A DNA stretch of 64,000 nucleotides from Secundilactobacillus mixtipabuli (GCF_002217925.1 NZ_BCMF01000002.1:234329-298328); one strand, 5' to 3'. Shown: positions 53,804 to 63,581, numbered from the stretch's first letter. Made by a program: numbers and translations. Notes: a model not told the origin generated them from the sequence alone.

Positions 53804-53853
53804 AAAAAGAACCTGAAAACCGGCCAATAGAATGATCGGTTTTCAGGTTCTTT
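53804..53853 (-). terminator. Terminator of leuS
   Basis: A 17-bp stem, 53806-53822 with 53837-53853, followed by a T-run on the minus strand. Confidence 0.85.
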
Positions 53854-53892
53854 CGTTTACCACGCCTAACTAACAGACGCGCTTACTTTTAA

Positions 53893-56316
53893 TTATTTAC
53901 TAACAACAATATTAACGATTTTCTTTGGCACGACAATCACTTTTCTCACATCGTGACCATCCGTGAAGGCTTTGATTTCATCGTCCGCTAATGCAGCAGC
54001 TTTAACCGTCTCTTGATCTGCATCAGTTGCAACCTTGATGTGACCACGGACTTTACCGTTCACCTGTACGGCCATTTCGATTTGATCGACCACCAGTTTT
54101 GATTCATCGTAGGTTGGCCATTTGGCATAGGCAATCGTCTTGTCGTGGCCCATGATTGACCAAAGTTCCTCAGTAATGTGAGGGGCAATTGGTGCCAGCA
54201 TCTTGACCAAGCCTTCCATGTAAACTAATGGCAGACTATCTGCTTTATAGGCTTCGTTAACGAAGACCATCATTTGAGAAATCGCCACGTTAAACCGCAG
54301 TTCTTTCATGTCTTCAGTCACGGTCTTAACCGTTTGGTTATAGATCAAGTCAAGTTTGCCATCATTAATGGTGGTAACACGGTCACGTAGATGGTTGTTA
54401 TCGTCGATCATCAGCCGCCATACACGATCCAGCCAACGATAAGAACCGGCGATACCTTCAGTACTCCAAGGCTTAGAGCCTTCCAAAGGTCCCATAAACA
54501 TTTCGTAAACCCGTAGCGTATCGGCACCGTATTTATCGACGATCTCATCTGGGTTAACCACGTTGCCCTTAGACTTAGACATCTTTTCGTGGTTAGTCCC
54601 AAGAATCATGCCTTGGTTAACCAGTTTCTGGAACGGTTCCTTAGTTGGAACGACTCCAAGATCGTACAAGAATTTGTGCCAGAACCGGGCATACAGCAAA
54701 TGCAGCACGGCATGTTCCGCACCACCAATGTACAGGTCAACGGGCAGCCAGTACTTCAGCTTTTCTGGATCGGCAATCATCTTGTCGTTCTTTGGATCGA
54801 TGTAGCGCAGGAAGTACCATGAACTACCAGCCCATTGCGGCATGGTATTGGTTTCACGTTTCCCTTTGCGGCCGTTCTTATCCACCACGTTGACCCAATC
54901 GTCTACGTTAGCTAATGGACTTTCACCAGTACCGGAAGGTTCCAGCTGCTTGGTAGCAGGCAGGCGCAATGGTAACTCGTCTTCAGGGACTAACGTGGTT
55001 TCGCCATCTTCCCAGTGGATCACTGGAATTGGTTCGCCCCAGTAACGTTGGCGAGAGAAGATCCAGTCACGCAGACGGTAGTTGACCTTCTTCTTGCCGG
55101 CATTGTGCTCTTCCAACCAGTCAGTAGCCGCTTTGATCGCCGTCTTCTTGTCCATACCATTCAGGAAACCTGAGTTAATATGCTGGCCGTCACCAGTATA
55201 AGCAGCTTCTTCGATGTTGCCGCCTTCGATCACTGGCTTAATTGGCAGGTTGAATTTGTGGGCAAATTCGTAGTCACGATCATCATGAGCAGGAACGGCC
55301 ATGATTGCACCAGTCCCGTAAGAGGCCAAGACGTAGTCACCGATCCAGATTGGCAGCTTTTCACCGTTGATTGGGTTGATGCCATAAGCACCAGTGAACA
55401 CACCGGTCTTATTCTTGTTTAAATCGGTTCGTTCCAAATCAGAACGAGATTCAATTTCTTCCTTGTAAGCAGCAACTTCTTTAACATGCTCAGGTGTCGT
55501 AATCTGATCAACGATGTCGTGTTCTGGTGCTAAGACCATGTAGGAAGCACCAAACAAAGTATCAGGACGGGTCGTATAAACTTCAATCTGCTTGTCCTCG
55601 TGCCCAGCAACTTTAAAGAACACGCTGGCGCCTTCAGAACGGCCGATCCAGTTACGTTGCTGCTCCTTAATACTTTCAGGCCAATCAAGGTCATCCAAAT
55701 CCTTAAGCAAACGGTCAGCATACTTCGTGATCCGCAAGACCCATTGCGTCATTGGTACCCGGTATACTGGGTAGCCGCCACGTTCAGTCTTACCATCAAC
55801 AACTTCTTCGTTGGCAACCACGGTACCGCCCATGAAGTCAGGAGCCCAGTTCACCATGATCTTATCTTCGTAAGCGAGGCCCTTTTTGTATAATTGTTCA
55901 AAGATCCACTGGGTCCACTTGTAATAAGCCGGATCAGTGGTGTTGACTTCGCGGTCCCAGTCATATGAAAAGCCTAATGACTTAATTTGACGCTTGAAGG
56001 TCTTAATGTTTTGAGCCGTAAAGTCCTTAGGATTATGACCGGTCTTTAAAGCATATTGTTCTGCGGGCAAACCAAAGGCGTCCCAGCCCATTGGATGCAA
56101 AACATTGTAACCCTGCATCCGCTTCATCCGAGAAACAATATCCGTAGCTGTATAGCCCTCAGGATGACCAACGTGAAGTCCCTGACCAGATGGATATGGA
56201 AACATGTCTAGGGCATAAAACTTCGGCTTTGATTCCTCATCAGAAGTTTTAAATGTTTTGTGCTCTTTCCAATAATGCTGCCATTTTCGTTCAATAATAC
56301 TGTGATTGTAAGCCAA
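53893..56316 (-). CDS. leuS: Leucyl-tRNA synthetase
   Basis: 807 residues, class Ia. HIGH-equivalent [14 protein letters not shown]1 editing domain between about 220 and 420, [16 protein letters not shown], and [14 protein letters not shown]. The C-terminal anticodon domain is followed by the small extension domain. Charges tRNA-Leu. It is controlled by the T-box leader upstream and has its own terminator. Confidence 0.98.
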   Translation of the reverse strand: MAYNHSIIERKWQHYWKEHKTFKTSDEESKPKFYALDMFPYPSGQGLHVGHPEGYTATDIVSRMKRMQGYNVLHPMGWDAFGLPAEQYALKTGHNPKDFTAQNIKTFKRQIKSLGFSYDWDREVNTTDPAYYKWTQWIFEQLYKKGLAYEDKIMVNWAPDFMGGTVVANEEVVDGKTERGGYPVYRVPMTQWVLRITKYADRLLKDLDDLDWPESIKEQQRNWIGRSEGASVFFKVAGHEDKQIEVYTTRPDTLFGASYMVLAPEHDIVDQITTPEHVKEVAAYKEEIESRSDLERTDLNKNKTGVFTGAYGINPINGEKLPIWIGDYVLASYGTGAIMAVPAHDDRDYEFAHKFNLPIKPVIEGGNIEEAAYTGDGQHINSGFLNGMDKKTAIKAATDWLEEHNAGKKKVNYRLRDWIFSRQRYWGEPIPVIHWEDGETTLVPEDELPLRLPATKQLEPSGTGESPLANVDDWVNVVDKNGRKGKRETNTMPQWAGSSWYFLRYIDPKNDKMIADPEKLKYWLPVDLYIGGAEHAVLHLLYARFWHKFLYDLGVVPTKEPFQKLVNQGMILGTNHEKMSKSKGNVVNPDEIVDKYGADTLRVYEMFMGPLEGSKPWSTEGIAGSYRWLDRVWRLMIDDNNHLRDRVTTINDGKLDLIYNQTVKTVTEDMKELRFNVAISQMMVFVNEAYKADSLPLVYMEGLVKMLAPIAPHITEELWSIMGHDKTIAYAKWPTYDESKLVVDQIEMAVQVNGKVRGHIKVATDADQETVKAAALADDEIKAFTDGHDVRKVIVVPKKIVNIVVSK

Positions 56317-56355
56317 ACCAATACGCTCCCTTTCTCATATGTACCAGCTGAATAC

Positions 56356-56600
56356 TAAAAAAGCCTACAAGAAAACAACGTTTCTTGTAGGACGGAATTT
56401 CCGCGGTACCACCTAACATTCCCATTAATATGGGCACTCAATATTTCGTAACGCGAAAATCACGTCTCAACTTACTTCAGTTCAGTTGAAAAACTCAGAG
56501 ACGAGTTCAGTGTACCATCGACGAATTCGCAACAACCATCCGCTTTCTGAACGACGGCGTCCACCTACTAGTCCTCATCAGTCTTTAATTTTTGTTCAGT
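56356..56600 (-). promoter_or_regulatory. T-box riboswitch (leucine) of leuS
   Basis: On the minus strand the leader carries Stem I with the GACTGATGAGGA element near its 5' end, then GAACTC, whose CTC (56515-56513) is the likely Leu specifier, then the T-box AGGTGGTACCGCGG (56414-56401). A terminator stem CCTACAAGAAA / TTTCTTGTAGG (56364-56391) with six T follows. Uncharged tRNA-Leu should favour the antiterminator. Confidence 0.9.
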
Positions 56601-56606
56601 GATTTT

Positions 56607-56635
56607 ATAGTACCAAATTTAAGGTAGAGAAGCAA
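56607..56635 (-). promoter_or_regulatory. Promoter of the leuS T-box transcript
   Basis: -35 TTGCTT (56635-56630), 17-nt spacer, -10 TACTAT (56612-56607). Nothing else is evident up to the divergent gene at 56751. Confidence 0.55.
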
Positions 56636-56750
56636 GTACCCCTGGAGAAGTGCCGTCCTGCTTTAACGGGCAAAATACTCATCACTTTCCCCCCATCCCA
56701 GATTAACCAGTATAATAAAACTAACGTCACGTTTGAAAGGAACTTTTCAT

Positions 56751-57317
56751 ATGAATCTCGAACCAGCCGTTAAGTACAGTCATACTTTATTGCAACCCAT
56801 TATTGGTCATGGTAACACCGTGATTGATGCCACCGTCGGCAACGGTAATGATACCCTTTTTTTGGCTAACTTGGTGGGTCCAACTGGGCATGTGTTGGGC
56901 TTTGACATTCAGCAGCAAGCGCTAGATAACACTGCCACGCAGTTAACACTCACAGGACTGACCCGCCAAGTGCAATTAATTCATGACGGCCACGAACACC
57001 TCGAACAATATTTAGAACCGCAGCAACCGATCAGTGCTGCCCTCTTTAATTTAGGTTATCTACCCGGGAGCAATAAAACGATTATTACTCATGCTGACAC
57101 CACCCTTAAAGCCTTGAACACCTGTTTAAAACATTTGCGACGTGGTGGCATTGTCGCTTTAGTCGTTTACTATGGTCATCCTGGTGGTGAACAAGAGAAA
57201 GAAGCGGTTTTAGCGTACGCTAAGGGAATGGATCAGCATCAATACCAAGTTTTACACTACGGCTTTATCAATCAAATTCACCAGCCACCATTTCTATTAG
57301 CCATCCAAAAACGTTAA
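56751..57317 (+). CDS. Class I SAM-dependent methyltransferase, MnmM/YtqB type
   Basis: 188 residues. SAM-binding motif VIDATVGNGNDTLFLANLVG, FDIQQQALDNT, and NLGYLPGSNKTI, the family hallmark; then GGIVALVVYYGHPGGEQE. YtqB of B. subtilis (MnmM) methylates the nm5(s2)U wobble base of tRNA. ATG 56751 follows AAAGGAA; a TTG 18 nt upstream is disfavoured. Divergent from leuS. Confidence 0.85.
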   Translation: MNLEPAVKYSHTLLQPIIGHGNTVIDATVGNGNDTLFLANLVGPTGHVLGFDIQQQALDNTATQLTLTGLTRQVQLIHDGHEHLEQYLEPQQPISAALFNLGYLPGSNKTIITHADTTLKALNTCLKHLRRGGIVALVVYYGHPGGEQEKEAVLAYAKGMDQHQYQVLHYGFINQIHQPPFLLAIQKR

Positions 57318-57350
57318 ATTCTGGAACCTACCGAGTTGTGTCACACACTC

Positions 57351-57656
57351 TTACATCTCTTCTTTAGGCAGCATGACGATTTGACTTGTACCATCATCAT
57401 AAACCCACAGTGAACCCGGAAAACTTTCAGCATAAGGAAACGGTGTATCAAAACTTGCGACAACACTTTCCTGCTGGATAAAATCAAAGGTTAAATGATT
57501 ATTATGGTTGGTAAGGTTGAAACTAATAATTTCATTCAGTTGAAACATGCCTTGTAAATTATTATCGATGATGTACCAAATTTGATCAATAATTTCGCCA
57601 GGTAAGGAATTGACGATGCCAAAACTAGCGTATCTAGGACGATTGTTTTCAAACAC
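57351..57656 (-). CDS. DUF960-type protein
   Basis: 101 residues, MFENNRPRYASFGIVNSLPG ... QIWYIIDNNLQG ... LWVYDDGTSQIVMLPKEEM. The RY-x-S/T-GI/V N-terminus and the DDG ... MLxxEE end resemble DUF960, of unknown function. GTG start at 57656 with only a weak ribosome binding site. Family call is tentative. Confidence 0.6.
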   Translation of the reverse strand: MFENNRPRYASFGIVNSLPGEIIDQIWYIIDNNLQGMFQLNEIISFNLTNHNNHLTFDFIQQESVVASFDTPFPYAESFPGSLWVYDDGTSQIVMLPKEEM

Positions 57657-57717
57657 GTAGATCGTCTCACTTTCTGTTTATATCTGGTAATAATTATACT
57701 TCATTTACTTAAAAATA

Positions 57718-59184
57718 TCAGGCTTGAGGCTTATGCGGACGATCAAGCTGATTAATGACATAACTCAACACGACTAGTCCTAAAGCCACAATGAAAATCC
57801 AGTGTAACCCGCTATAAAGAATCTGACGTAACGGTATAAGTAAATGACTGCCTAAGGTCTTGGCTGTTTGGGGATTGATCAGCCGGTTCATCATTTCAAG
57901 ATTAGTCCCCTTGTGTGCGGCGACCCCCTTTGCCATTTGAACGTTCATAATAATCCCAAAAACTGAAATCATCAACGTTTGTCCCAACGTTCGGGCAAGT
58001 GTATTCAATGATGTTGCCACACCCACATCTTCTTTAGGAACTTGATTTTGAACCGTTACCGTTGAAGTGGTGATCGTGGTTCCAAACCCCGTCCCGCAGA
58101 TTGCCGCAATCACAAAGAACACCCAAAACGGTGTATCCTGCGGAGCTAGTGCCATTGCTACCCCACCGACTAAAATAAAAGTCAGGCTGAAATTGATGAT
58201 CTGCTTCGGCGTCCAGTTCAATAACAGCTTACCTGCAATAAATGAGCCAACGATCCACATGAGTGAACTGGGCGTAATTGCAAATCCCGCTAATGATGCT
58301 GGTAAGCCTAAGAGTCCCTGAGTCCAGGTTGGCAGATAAACTTCAAATCCCATGAGAAAGCCACTAATTAACGCAGCAACGAGATTTTGCGTCACAAACG
58401 TCCGGATCTTAAATAATTGCAGTGGAATAATGGGATTATCCACCCGTCTTTCCTGACGAATGAAACCACAGAAACTCAGAACCGAAATGACTAAACTAAT
58501 CACTAAACTCAGCCAGTTGATTTGTGTATCGCCTAAGACCTGAAAGCCGAACATCAGCGCTAAGAGTGCAACCGAAAGCCAGACACTACCTAGAATATCC
58601 AACGATTGAGTTGTCTTGCGGGGCTTTTCCTTTAAAAAGATCCAGATGCCAGCCATGGCTAGTAGACCCACTGGAATATTGATAAAGAAAATCCAGTGCC
58701 ACGACATTTGGTCAACAATGAAGCCACCCAAAAGTGGTGCCACAATTGAGGCTATCCCCCAAGCAGAACCATTGAATCCCATCACTTTAGCCCGTTTCTC
58801 AAAGGGATAAATATCAGCAATAATCGTAAATGAAATCGGCATAATGGAGCCTGCACCAATTCCCTGCACTGCCCGCCAAACAATCAGTTCCGTCATACTA
58901 TTAGACATACCGGATAACGTCGAACCGATAATAAAGGTTGCCAGACCGAATAGGAATAACCGTTTTCGGCCAAACATATCTGATAGTTTGCCATAAATCG
59001 GTGTTGCCATGGCGTTGGTCAGTAAAAAGATGGAGAAGACCCAGTTCATTAATGCAACACCGCTTAAATCACCGACAATGGTCGGCATGGCAGTTGAGAC
59101 AATCGTCCCCTCGATTGCGCTCATAAAGGTTGCAATGAAGATTGCGCCCGTCACTAACGGGACATTGGTTTTGCTTGAACTCAT
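57718..59184 (-). CDS. MFS multidrug exporter, DHA2 family (14 TMS)
   Basis: 488 residues, 14 hydrophobic helices. Motif A GKLSDMFGRKRLFL, motif C-like WGIASIVAPLLGGFI, DHA2-type N-terminus FIATFMSAIEGTIVSTAMPT. Expected to be a proton-coupled drug or metabolite exporter such as the EmrB/LmrB group; substrate unknown. ATG 59184 follows GAGGAA at about 8 nt; the GTG 15 nt upstream is less likely. No local regulator gene. Confidence 0.85.
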   Translation of the reverse strand: MSSSKTNVPLVTGAIFIATFMSAIEGTIVSTAMPTIVGDLSGVALMNWVFSIFLLTNAMATPIYGKLSDMFGRKRLFLFGLATFIIGSTLSGMSNSMTELIVWRAVQGIGAGSIMPISFTIIADIYPFEKRAKVMGFNGSAWGIASIVAPLLGGFIVDQMSWHWIFFINIPVGLLAMAGIWIFLKEKPRKTTQSLDILGSVWLSVALLALMFGFQVLGDTQINWLSLVISLVISVLSFCGFIRQERRVDNPIIPLQLFKIRTFVTQNLVAALISGFLMGFEVYLPTWTQGLLGLPASLAGFAITPSSLMWIVGSFIAGKLLLNWTPKQIINFSLTFILVGGVAMALAPQDTPFWVFFVIAAICGTGFGTTITTSTVTVQNQVPKEDVGVATSLNTLARTLGQTLMISVFGIIMNVQMAKGVAAHKGTNLEMMNRLINPQTAKTLGSHLLIPLRQILYSGLHWIFIVALGLVVLSYVINQLDRPHKPQA

Positions 59185-59252
59185 AAAAAATTTCCTCACT
59201 TAGCGCTGGCCCGCACCCCCAACGCAGTCTGAGGGTCAAATACCCCCGCCAC

Positions 59253-59287
59253 AAAAATAACGACCAGCCCGAAAGTTAGTCGTTATT
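59253..59287 (-). terminator. Terminator of metK
   Basis: AATAACGAC (59256-59264) pairs with GTCGTTATT (59279-59287), followed by five T on the minus strand. Confidence 0.75.
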
Positions 59288-59305
59288 GGTTAAATTCGTT
59301 TGAAT

Positions 59306-60514
59306 TTATTTGCTTACTGATTGACTCTGTTTAAGCACGCTTTTCAATTCATCGACTTTATCAGTATGTTCCCAAGGTAAATCAATATCGGTTCGACCGA
59401 AATGACCATATGCAGCAGTTTGCTCATAAATTGGCCGTTTCAAATCTAACATTTGAATAATACCAGCTGGGCGTAAGTCGAAGATTTGACGAATAGCTTT
59501 GGTCAAAGCAATCTCAGAAACTTTGCCAGTCCCAAAGGTACTAACAGAAACGGAAACCGGTTGGGCAACACCAATCGCATAAGCCAATTGAACTTCTACT
59601 TGGTGAGCTAAGCCAGCTGCCACAACGTTTTTGGCAATATAGCGAGCAGCGTAACTAGCCGAACGGTCAACTTTGGTGGCGTCCTTACCGGAAAAGGCAC
59701 CCCCACCATGATGAGCATAACCGCCATACGTATCAACGATAATCTTCCGTCCGGTCAAACCAGCATCCCCTTGGGGACCACCAATCACGAATCGGCCAGT
59801 TGGGTTGATCAAGTACCGGGTGTTGTCATCCAATAAGTTAGCTGGAATAACTGGCTTAATGACTTTCTCAATCACATCTTTACGGATTTGATCAAGCGTT
59901 GCCGACTCAGCATGCTGAGTACTCAAAACAACGGTATCAACCCGTAAAGGCTTCCCATTATCATCATATTCAACCGTCACTTCAGACTTTGCATCTGGGC
60001 CGAGGTAATCCAAGATATTTTCCTTACGGACCTTAGCAATTCGCTGCATCAAATGATGTGCCAGTGAAATGGCTAGGGGCATGAGTTCAGGTGTTTCGTC
60101 AATGGCATACCCAAACATCAGTCCTTGATCACCGGCACCAATCTGATCGAGCGGATCAGTATCGCCGTCACGCCGTTCTAGCGCGTCATTAACACCCTGT
60201 GCAATGTCTGGTGATTGTTCATCAATCGCAACCAATACCGCACAATTATCACCGTCAAAACCATATTTACCATCGGTATAGCCGATTTTTTTGATGGTCT
60301 CACGAACAATGTGCTGAATGTCAACGTAAGCCGTTGTTGAGATTTCACCAAATACCAGAACCAAACCGGTAGTCACTGATGTCTCACAAGCAACACGTGC
60401 ATCTGGATCTTGCGCTAACATTGCGTCTAAAATAGCATCACTAATTTGATCAGCGATTTTATCTGGGTGCCCTTCAGATACGGATTCTGAAGTAAATAAA
60501 TGTCTTTCTTGCAT
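59306..60514 (-). CDS. metK: S-adenosylmethionine synthetase
   Basis: 402 residues. [52 protein letters not shown] and [17 protein letters not shown]. Makes SAM from Met and ATP. It follows an S(MK) box riboswitch that contains its ribosome binding site. Confidence 0.98.
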   Translation of the reverse strand: MQERHLFTSESVSEGHPDKIADQISDAILDAMLAQDPDARVACETSVTTGLVLVFGEISTTAYVDIQHIVRETIKKIGYTDGKYGFDGDNCAVLVAIDEQSPDIAQGVNDALERRDGDTDPLDQIGAGDQGLMFGYAIDETPELMPLAISLAHHLMQRIAKVRKENILDYLGPDAKSEVTVEYDDNGKPLRVDTVVLSTQHAESATLDQIRKDVIEKVIKPVIPANLLDDNTRYLINPTGRFVIGGPQGDAGLTGRKIIVDTYGGYAHHGGGAFSGKDATKVDRSASYAARYIAKNVVAAGLAHQVEVQLAYAIGVAQPVSVSVSTFGTGKVSEIALTKAIRQIFDLRPAGIIQMLDLKRPIYEQTAAYGHFGRTDIDLPWEHTDKVDELKSVLKQSQSVSK

Positions 60515-60520
60515 TGTAAA

Positions 60521-60596
60521 AATTCCCCCAATATCATTTTTCGGTTACAAGGCATCTTCACTAAGTCAAGCTAGTGAATCCTATCGGGAATGAAGA
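60521..60596 (-). promoter_or_regulatory. S(MK) box (SAM-III) riboswitch of metK
   Basis: The minus-strand leader contains TTCCCGATAGGATTCAC, then GATGCCTTGTAACCGAAA (60555-60538), then GGGGGA (60529-60524), which is the metK ribosome binding site 9 nt before the ATG. This order is the S(MK) signature of Lactobacillales: SAM binding pairs the ribosome binding site with the anti-SD strand and blocks translation. A -10 TAGAAT lies just upstream. Confidence 0.9.
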
Positions 60597-60740
60597 CTCA
60601 TAACTTTTATATTCTACCACAATAACGCAATTTTTTCAGCACTCAAAGAATCCATGTAACCCGTCTGAAATTCTGGGTAGTTGACCCAAATTTTGAAAAT
60701 GGTAAGCTATTCTATATCACCAAAAAAGGAATTACTGAAT

Positions 60741-61460
60741 ATGTTAGAAAATATTGAAGCATTTATCGTTCATCATCGACGTTTATTGCAGGGCTTGTTT
60801 TTTGGGGTCATCGAAATGTGCGGTTTATTGCTTTATGCAAACGCCAACTCATTCCAATCTTACACAAGGCCGCAACAGTTTCCTTTATTATTGTTAGCAT
60901 TGACGACGATTTTGATCTTCACCTGCGTGTACGTTATCCGAACAACTTCAGCGCGTAGTAAAACAGCCCCTATCACATTGTTATTGACCATTGCCTTCAT
61001 TATCTTCACTGTGCCTAAATTACCAAACTTGGTCAATGTCATTAATGGTCTGGCTGTTGTTGTTTTATTGCTGATTCGCTATTTTCCAAAATGGTTTGAT
61101 AATGAGCTAGGTGTCGTTCTAATGGCAGTTATACTTGCAAGCTTAGCTGCTGGCAACTTTCTGTTATCCCACGACTACCTCTCAACCAGTTATCTAACCA
61201 CCATCTGCTTACCGCTACTGTTATTCAATTATTTTTTTCTGCCTCAAAATATTTTCCGTTTTGCTGTGCTACCTGGCGGAATTGCAATTTTAATCCTGAT
61301 CTGGCTGATCTTTTTACACCTCAACGCCATGATCATCATCGTTTCAGCAGTTGTCTTACTGAGCTGGTTCTTAATCCAAGCTATGTGGCAGCCTTCACCT
61401 TCCCGTGGCCTGCTGATTGCGGCAGTACTGCAGTCGATCATTTTTATCATTAGTCGATAG
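60741..61460 (+). CDS. Polytopic membrane protein of unknown function
   Basis: 239 residues with seven to eight hydrophobic helices and few charged residues. No family recognised. ATG 60741 follows AAAGGAA at 9 nt; an upstream in-frame ATG at 60681 is disfavoured. Divergent from metK. Confidence 0.7.
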   Translation: MLENIEAFIVHHRRLLQGLFFGVIEMCGLLLYANANSFQSYTRPQQFPLLLLALTTILIFTCVYVIRTTSARSKTAPITLLLTIAFIIFTVPKLPNLVNVINGLAVVVLLLIRYFPKWFDNELGVVLMAVILASLAAGNFLLSHDYLSTSYLTTICLPLLLFNYFFLPQNIFRFAVLPGGIAILILIWLIFLHLNAMIIIVSAVVLLSWFLIQAMWQPSPSRGLLIAAVLQSIIFIISR

Positions 61461-61556
61461 TTAAAACTTTCTAAAGCTTATCCGCCAAAAGTTATGATGA
61501 TAACCACTTTGTCATATGATGATAGTGCAATAACCATTTAGCTTGGGGGCTTTTGA

Positions 61557-61922
61557 TTGACTCAAATAAAAATCGTAGGTGATATTTGGACCGGAAAATA
61601 TCAACCGGCTCTTACTGGTAATCGGATAGTAGATACCGCCCTACTGACTCAATTCTGTGTCAGATTAGCCACCTGGCTGACCGCACAGAATATCAACCTA
61701 TCAGTGAAAATCGATCATGAATTCGGTTTGCCCAAGTCAGCGGACAGTCAGACTCTCTATTTGATTGATGCCAATATTGTTGATGCCCTCGCTGATAACG
61801 TTCTAAACAAGATTAACTATTTACCTATTAAACATCAAAACCTTTTACATGGTGATCCGAGTAGCAGCTATCAATTAATTTTAGACCGATTACGATTAGA
61901 CTTTAGCTTGCAACAAACATAA
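61557..61922 (+). CDS. Hypothetical protein
   Basis: 121 residues, IVGDIWTGKYQPALTGNRIV..., soluble, mixed alpha/beta. No family recognised. TTG start at 61557, about 8 nt after GGGGGC, a good ribosome binding site. Ends on a terminator shared with the next gene. Confidence 0.65.
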   Translation: MTQIKIVGDIWTGKYQPALTGNRIVDTALLTQFCVRLATWLTAQNINLSVKIDHEFGLPKSADSQTLYLIDANIVDALADNVLNKINYLPIKHQNLLHGDPSSSYQLILDRLRLDFSLQQT

Positions 61923-61965
61923 AGAGTTGGTACAAAACGTGTCCAGTTTTGTACCAACTCTTTTT
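61921..61965. terminator. Bidirectional terminator
   Basis: An 18-bp perfect stem, 61921-61938 with 61946-61963, followed by T. Confidence 0.85.
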
Positions 61966-61967
61966 GG

Positions 61968-62378
61968 CTATACGAACAGGCCGGGAAAGATCACACTATT
62001 AACGTAAGGTTTGGCTATTCGACGTATTTCAGGCTCGATATGGCTAATAAAATAATCTTTATCGACTTTACGATTACCCATCCAACCGACAAAGTATTTT
62101 GGCCGATACCGACGATTTGAGATTGCAAAAGCTTGATAGGCTTTCAGCTGTGTCCCACGATAAATCACTTCTACTGCTGCAACACCTTCACAAATGAGGA
62201 GTTCCTCAGCTTGTTTAAGTTGATCATTTCGAACGTCAATTTGATGATTATTGGTATCATCGCTTAAATGTAAGATGATATCTATCTGACAATTCTTCTT
62301 TAAAAACGTCCGACTGTTATGCAATAGATTAAGATATGAGTTAATCAGGTCTTTCAGTGTGATTTCACCGAAGAGCAT
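61968..62378 (-). CDS. Hypothetical protein
   Basis: 136 residues, MLFGEITLKDLINSYLNLLH... ending in IRRIAKPYVNSVIFPGLFV, soluble and basic toward the C-terminus. No family recognised. AGGAGGT lies about 8 nt before the ATG. Convergent with the gene at 61557. Confidence 0.65.
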   Translation of the reverse strand: MLFGEITLKDLINSYLNLLHNSRTFLKKNCQIDIILHLSDDTNNHQIDVRNDQLKQAEELLICEGVAAVEVIYRGTQLKAYQAFAISNRRYRPKYFVGWMGNRKVDKDYFISHIEPEIRRIAKPYVNSVIFPGLFV

Positions 62379-62488
62379 TGCGGTTACCTCCTAATGGTGT
62401 CTAAAGTTCTATTGTTTTTACATGATGCACAATTAGATTGCACGCAGAGTATAACATGTTTTATTGGTATAGACAATTAAAAAGTACT

Positions 62489-62520
62489 AAAAAAAGAACC
62501 AAGCAACTTTTGCTTGGTTC
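62489..62520 (-). terminator. Terminator of the rRNA-tRNA operon
   Basis: GAACCAAGCA (62496-62505) pairs with TGCTTGGTTC (62511-62520), followed by seven T on the minus strand, right after tRNA-Leu. Confidence 0.9.
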
Positions 62521-62527
62521 AATAGGA

Positions 62528-62612
62528 TACCGGAGGTGGGGTTCGAACCCACACGTCCTCAACGGACACTGGATTTTGAGTCCAGCGCGTCTGCCAGTTC
62601 CGCCACTCCGGC
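62528..62612 (-). tRNA. tRNA-Leu (anticodon CAA)
   Basis: Class II cloverleaf; acceptor GCCGGAG/CTCCGGT with a G-U first pair, anticodon loop CTCAAAA, long variable arm, T-arm GGGTTCGAACCC. Last tRNA of the rRNA operon; CCA not encoded. Confidence 0.92.
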
Positions 62613-62662
62613 ATATTAATATTGAAATTACTAAGTCAATAGCCATCCCATTAACTCAGGGA

Positions 62663-62733
62663 AGGCGGTAATCGGATTCGAACCGACGATAGAGGTTTTG
62701 CAGACCTTTGCCTTACCACTTGGCTATACCGCC
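62663..62733 (-). tRNA. tRNA-Cys (anticodon GCA)
   Basis: Acceptor GGCGGTA/TACCGCC, anticodon loop CTGCAAA, discriminator T as usual for tRNA-Cys; CCA not encoded. Confidence 0.92.
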
Positions 62734-62761
62734 ATAATCATGATGCAATGGGCTCCCCAAA

Positions 62762-62833
62762 CTGGGTTAGCTGGATTCGAACCAGCGCATGACGAAGTCA
62801 AAGTCCGTTGCCTTACCACTTGGCTATAACCCA
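62762..62833 (-). tRNA. tRNA-Gln (anticodon TTG)
   Basis: Acceptor TGGGTTA/TAACCCA with an unusual U1-A72 pair typical of tRNA-Gln, anticodon loop CTTTGAC; CCA not encoded. Confidence 0.92.
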
Positions 62834-62842
62834 ATCATCAAG

Positions 62843-62918
62843 GGCGGTATGTGGGACTCGAACCCACGCGTGCCGGAACCACAATCCGGTGTGTTAACCA
62901 AACTTCACCAATACCGCC
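62843..62918 (-). tRNA. tRNA-His (anticodon GTG)
   Basis: Anticodon loop TTGTGGT; the extra G(-1) opposite C73 needed for histidylation is encoded. Confidence 0.92.
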
Positions 62919-62930
62919 ATTATACTAAAA

Positions 62931-63001
62931 CAGGGATAGCAGGAATCGAACCCGCACTAGCGGTTTTGGAGACCGATGTACTACCGTTATACTATATCCC
63001 T
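62931..63001 (-). tRNA. tRNA-Trp (anticodon CCA)
   Basis: Acceptor AGGGATA/TATCCCT, anticodon loop CTCCAAA, discriminator G. Confidence 0.92.
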
Positions 63002-63002
63002 A

Positions 63003-63088
63003 TGGTGGATGGGAGTGGATTCGAACCACCGAACCCGAAGGAGCGGATTTACAGTCCGCCGCGTTTAGCCAGACTTCGCTACCCATCC
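63003..63088 (-). tRNA. tRNA-Tyr (anticodon GTA)
   Basis: Class II cloverleaf; acceptor GGATGGG/CCCATCC, anticodon loop CTGTAAA, long variable arm. The only tRNA of the run in which CCA (63005-63003) is present in the DNA. Confidence 0.92.
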
Positions 63089-63093
63089 ATATA

Positions 63094-63166
63094 TGGCGCG
63101 GGACGGAATCGAACCGCCGACACACGGAGCTTCAATCCGTTGCTCTACCAACTGAGCTACCGAGCC
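63094..63166 (-). tRNA. tRNA-Phe (anticodon GAA)
   Basis: Anticodon stem ACGGA/TCCGT with loop TTGAAGC. Acceptor GGCTCGG/CCGCGCC has a U4-C69 mismatch; everything else pairs. Confidence 0.9.
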
Positions 63167-63206
63167 ATGTCATTCTATTTAAATATTGTTAATCATAAAT
63201 TAACAA

Positions 63207-63280
63207 CGGTCCGTACGAGACTCGAACTCGTGATCTCCTGCGTGACAGGCAGGCGTCCTAACCAGCTAGACCAACGGACC
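63207..63280 (-). tRNA. tRNA-Asp (anticodon GTC)
   Basis: Acceptor GGTCCGT/ACGGACC, anticodon loop CTGTCAC, discriminator G. Confidence 0.92.
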
Positions 63281-63288
63281 ATCTTTTA

Positions 63289-63361
63289 TGGAGGATACAG
63301 GGCTCGAACCTGTGACCCTCTGCTTGTAAGGCAGACGCTCTCCCAACTGAGCTAATCCTCC
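63289..63361 (-). tRNA. tRNA-Val (anticodon TAC)
   Basis: Acceptor GGAGGAT/ATCCTCC, anticodon loop CTTACAA, discriminator A. Confidence 0.92.
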
Positions 63362-63401
63362 AAGATGTTCTTGAAACTATTATAAATCAATAATCGATTT
63401 A

Positions 63402-63473
63402 TGACCCGTACGGGATTCGAACCCATGTTACCGCCGTGAAAGGGCGGTGTCTTAACCACTTGACCAACGGGTC
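63402..63473 (-). tRNA. tRNA-Glu (anticodon TTC)
   Basis: Acceptor GACCCGT/ACGGGTC, anticodon stem CCGCC/GGCGG with loop CTTTCAC. Confidence 0.92.
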
Positions 63474-63489
63474 ATACAAAAGTTGTTGA

Positions 63490-63581
63490 CGGAGAGTGAG
63501 GGATTCGAACCCTCGAAACAAGCTTTTACTCGTTTACACCATTTCCAGTGGTGCTCCTTCGGCCAACTCGGACAACTCTCC
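63490..63581 (-). tRNA. tRNA-Ser (anticodon GGA)
   Basis: Class II cloverleaf; acceptor GGAGAGT/ACTCTCC, anticodon stem CACCA/TGGTG with loop CTGGAAA, long variable arm, discriminator G. First tRNA after 5S rRNA. Confidence 0.92.

Noticed and set aside
62789..63355. Long plus-strand open frame across the tRNA run
   Set aside because: It is the antisense of several tRNA genes; its repeated SNPR/NRTAD-like pieces are T-arm complements, not a protein.
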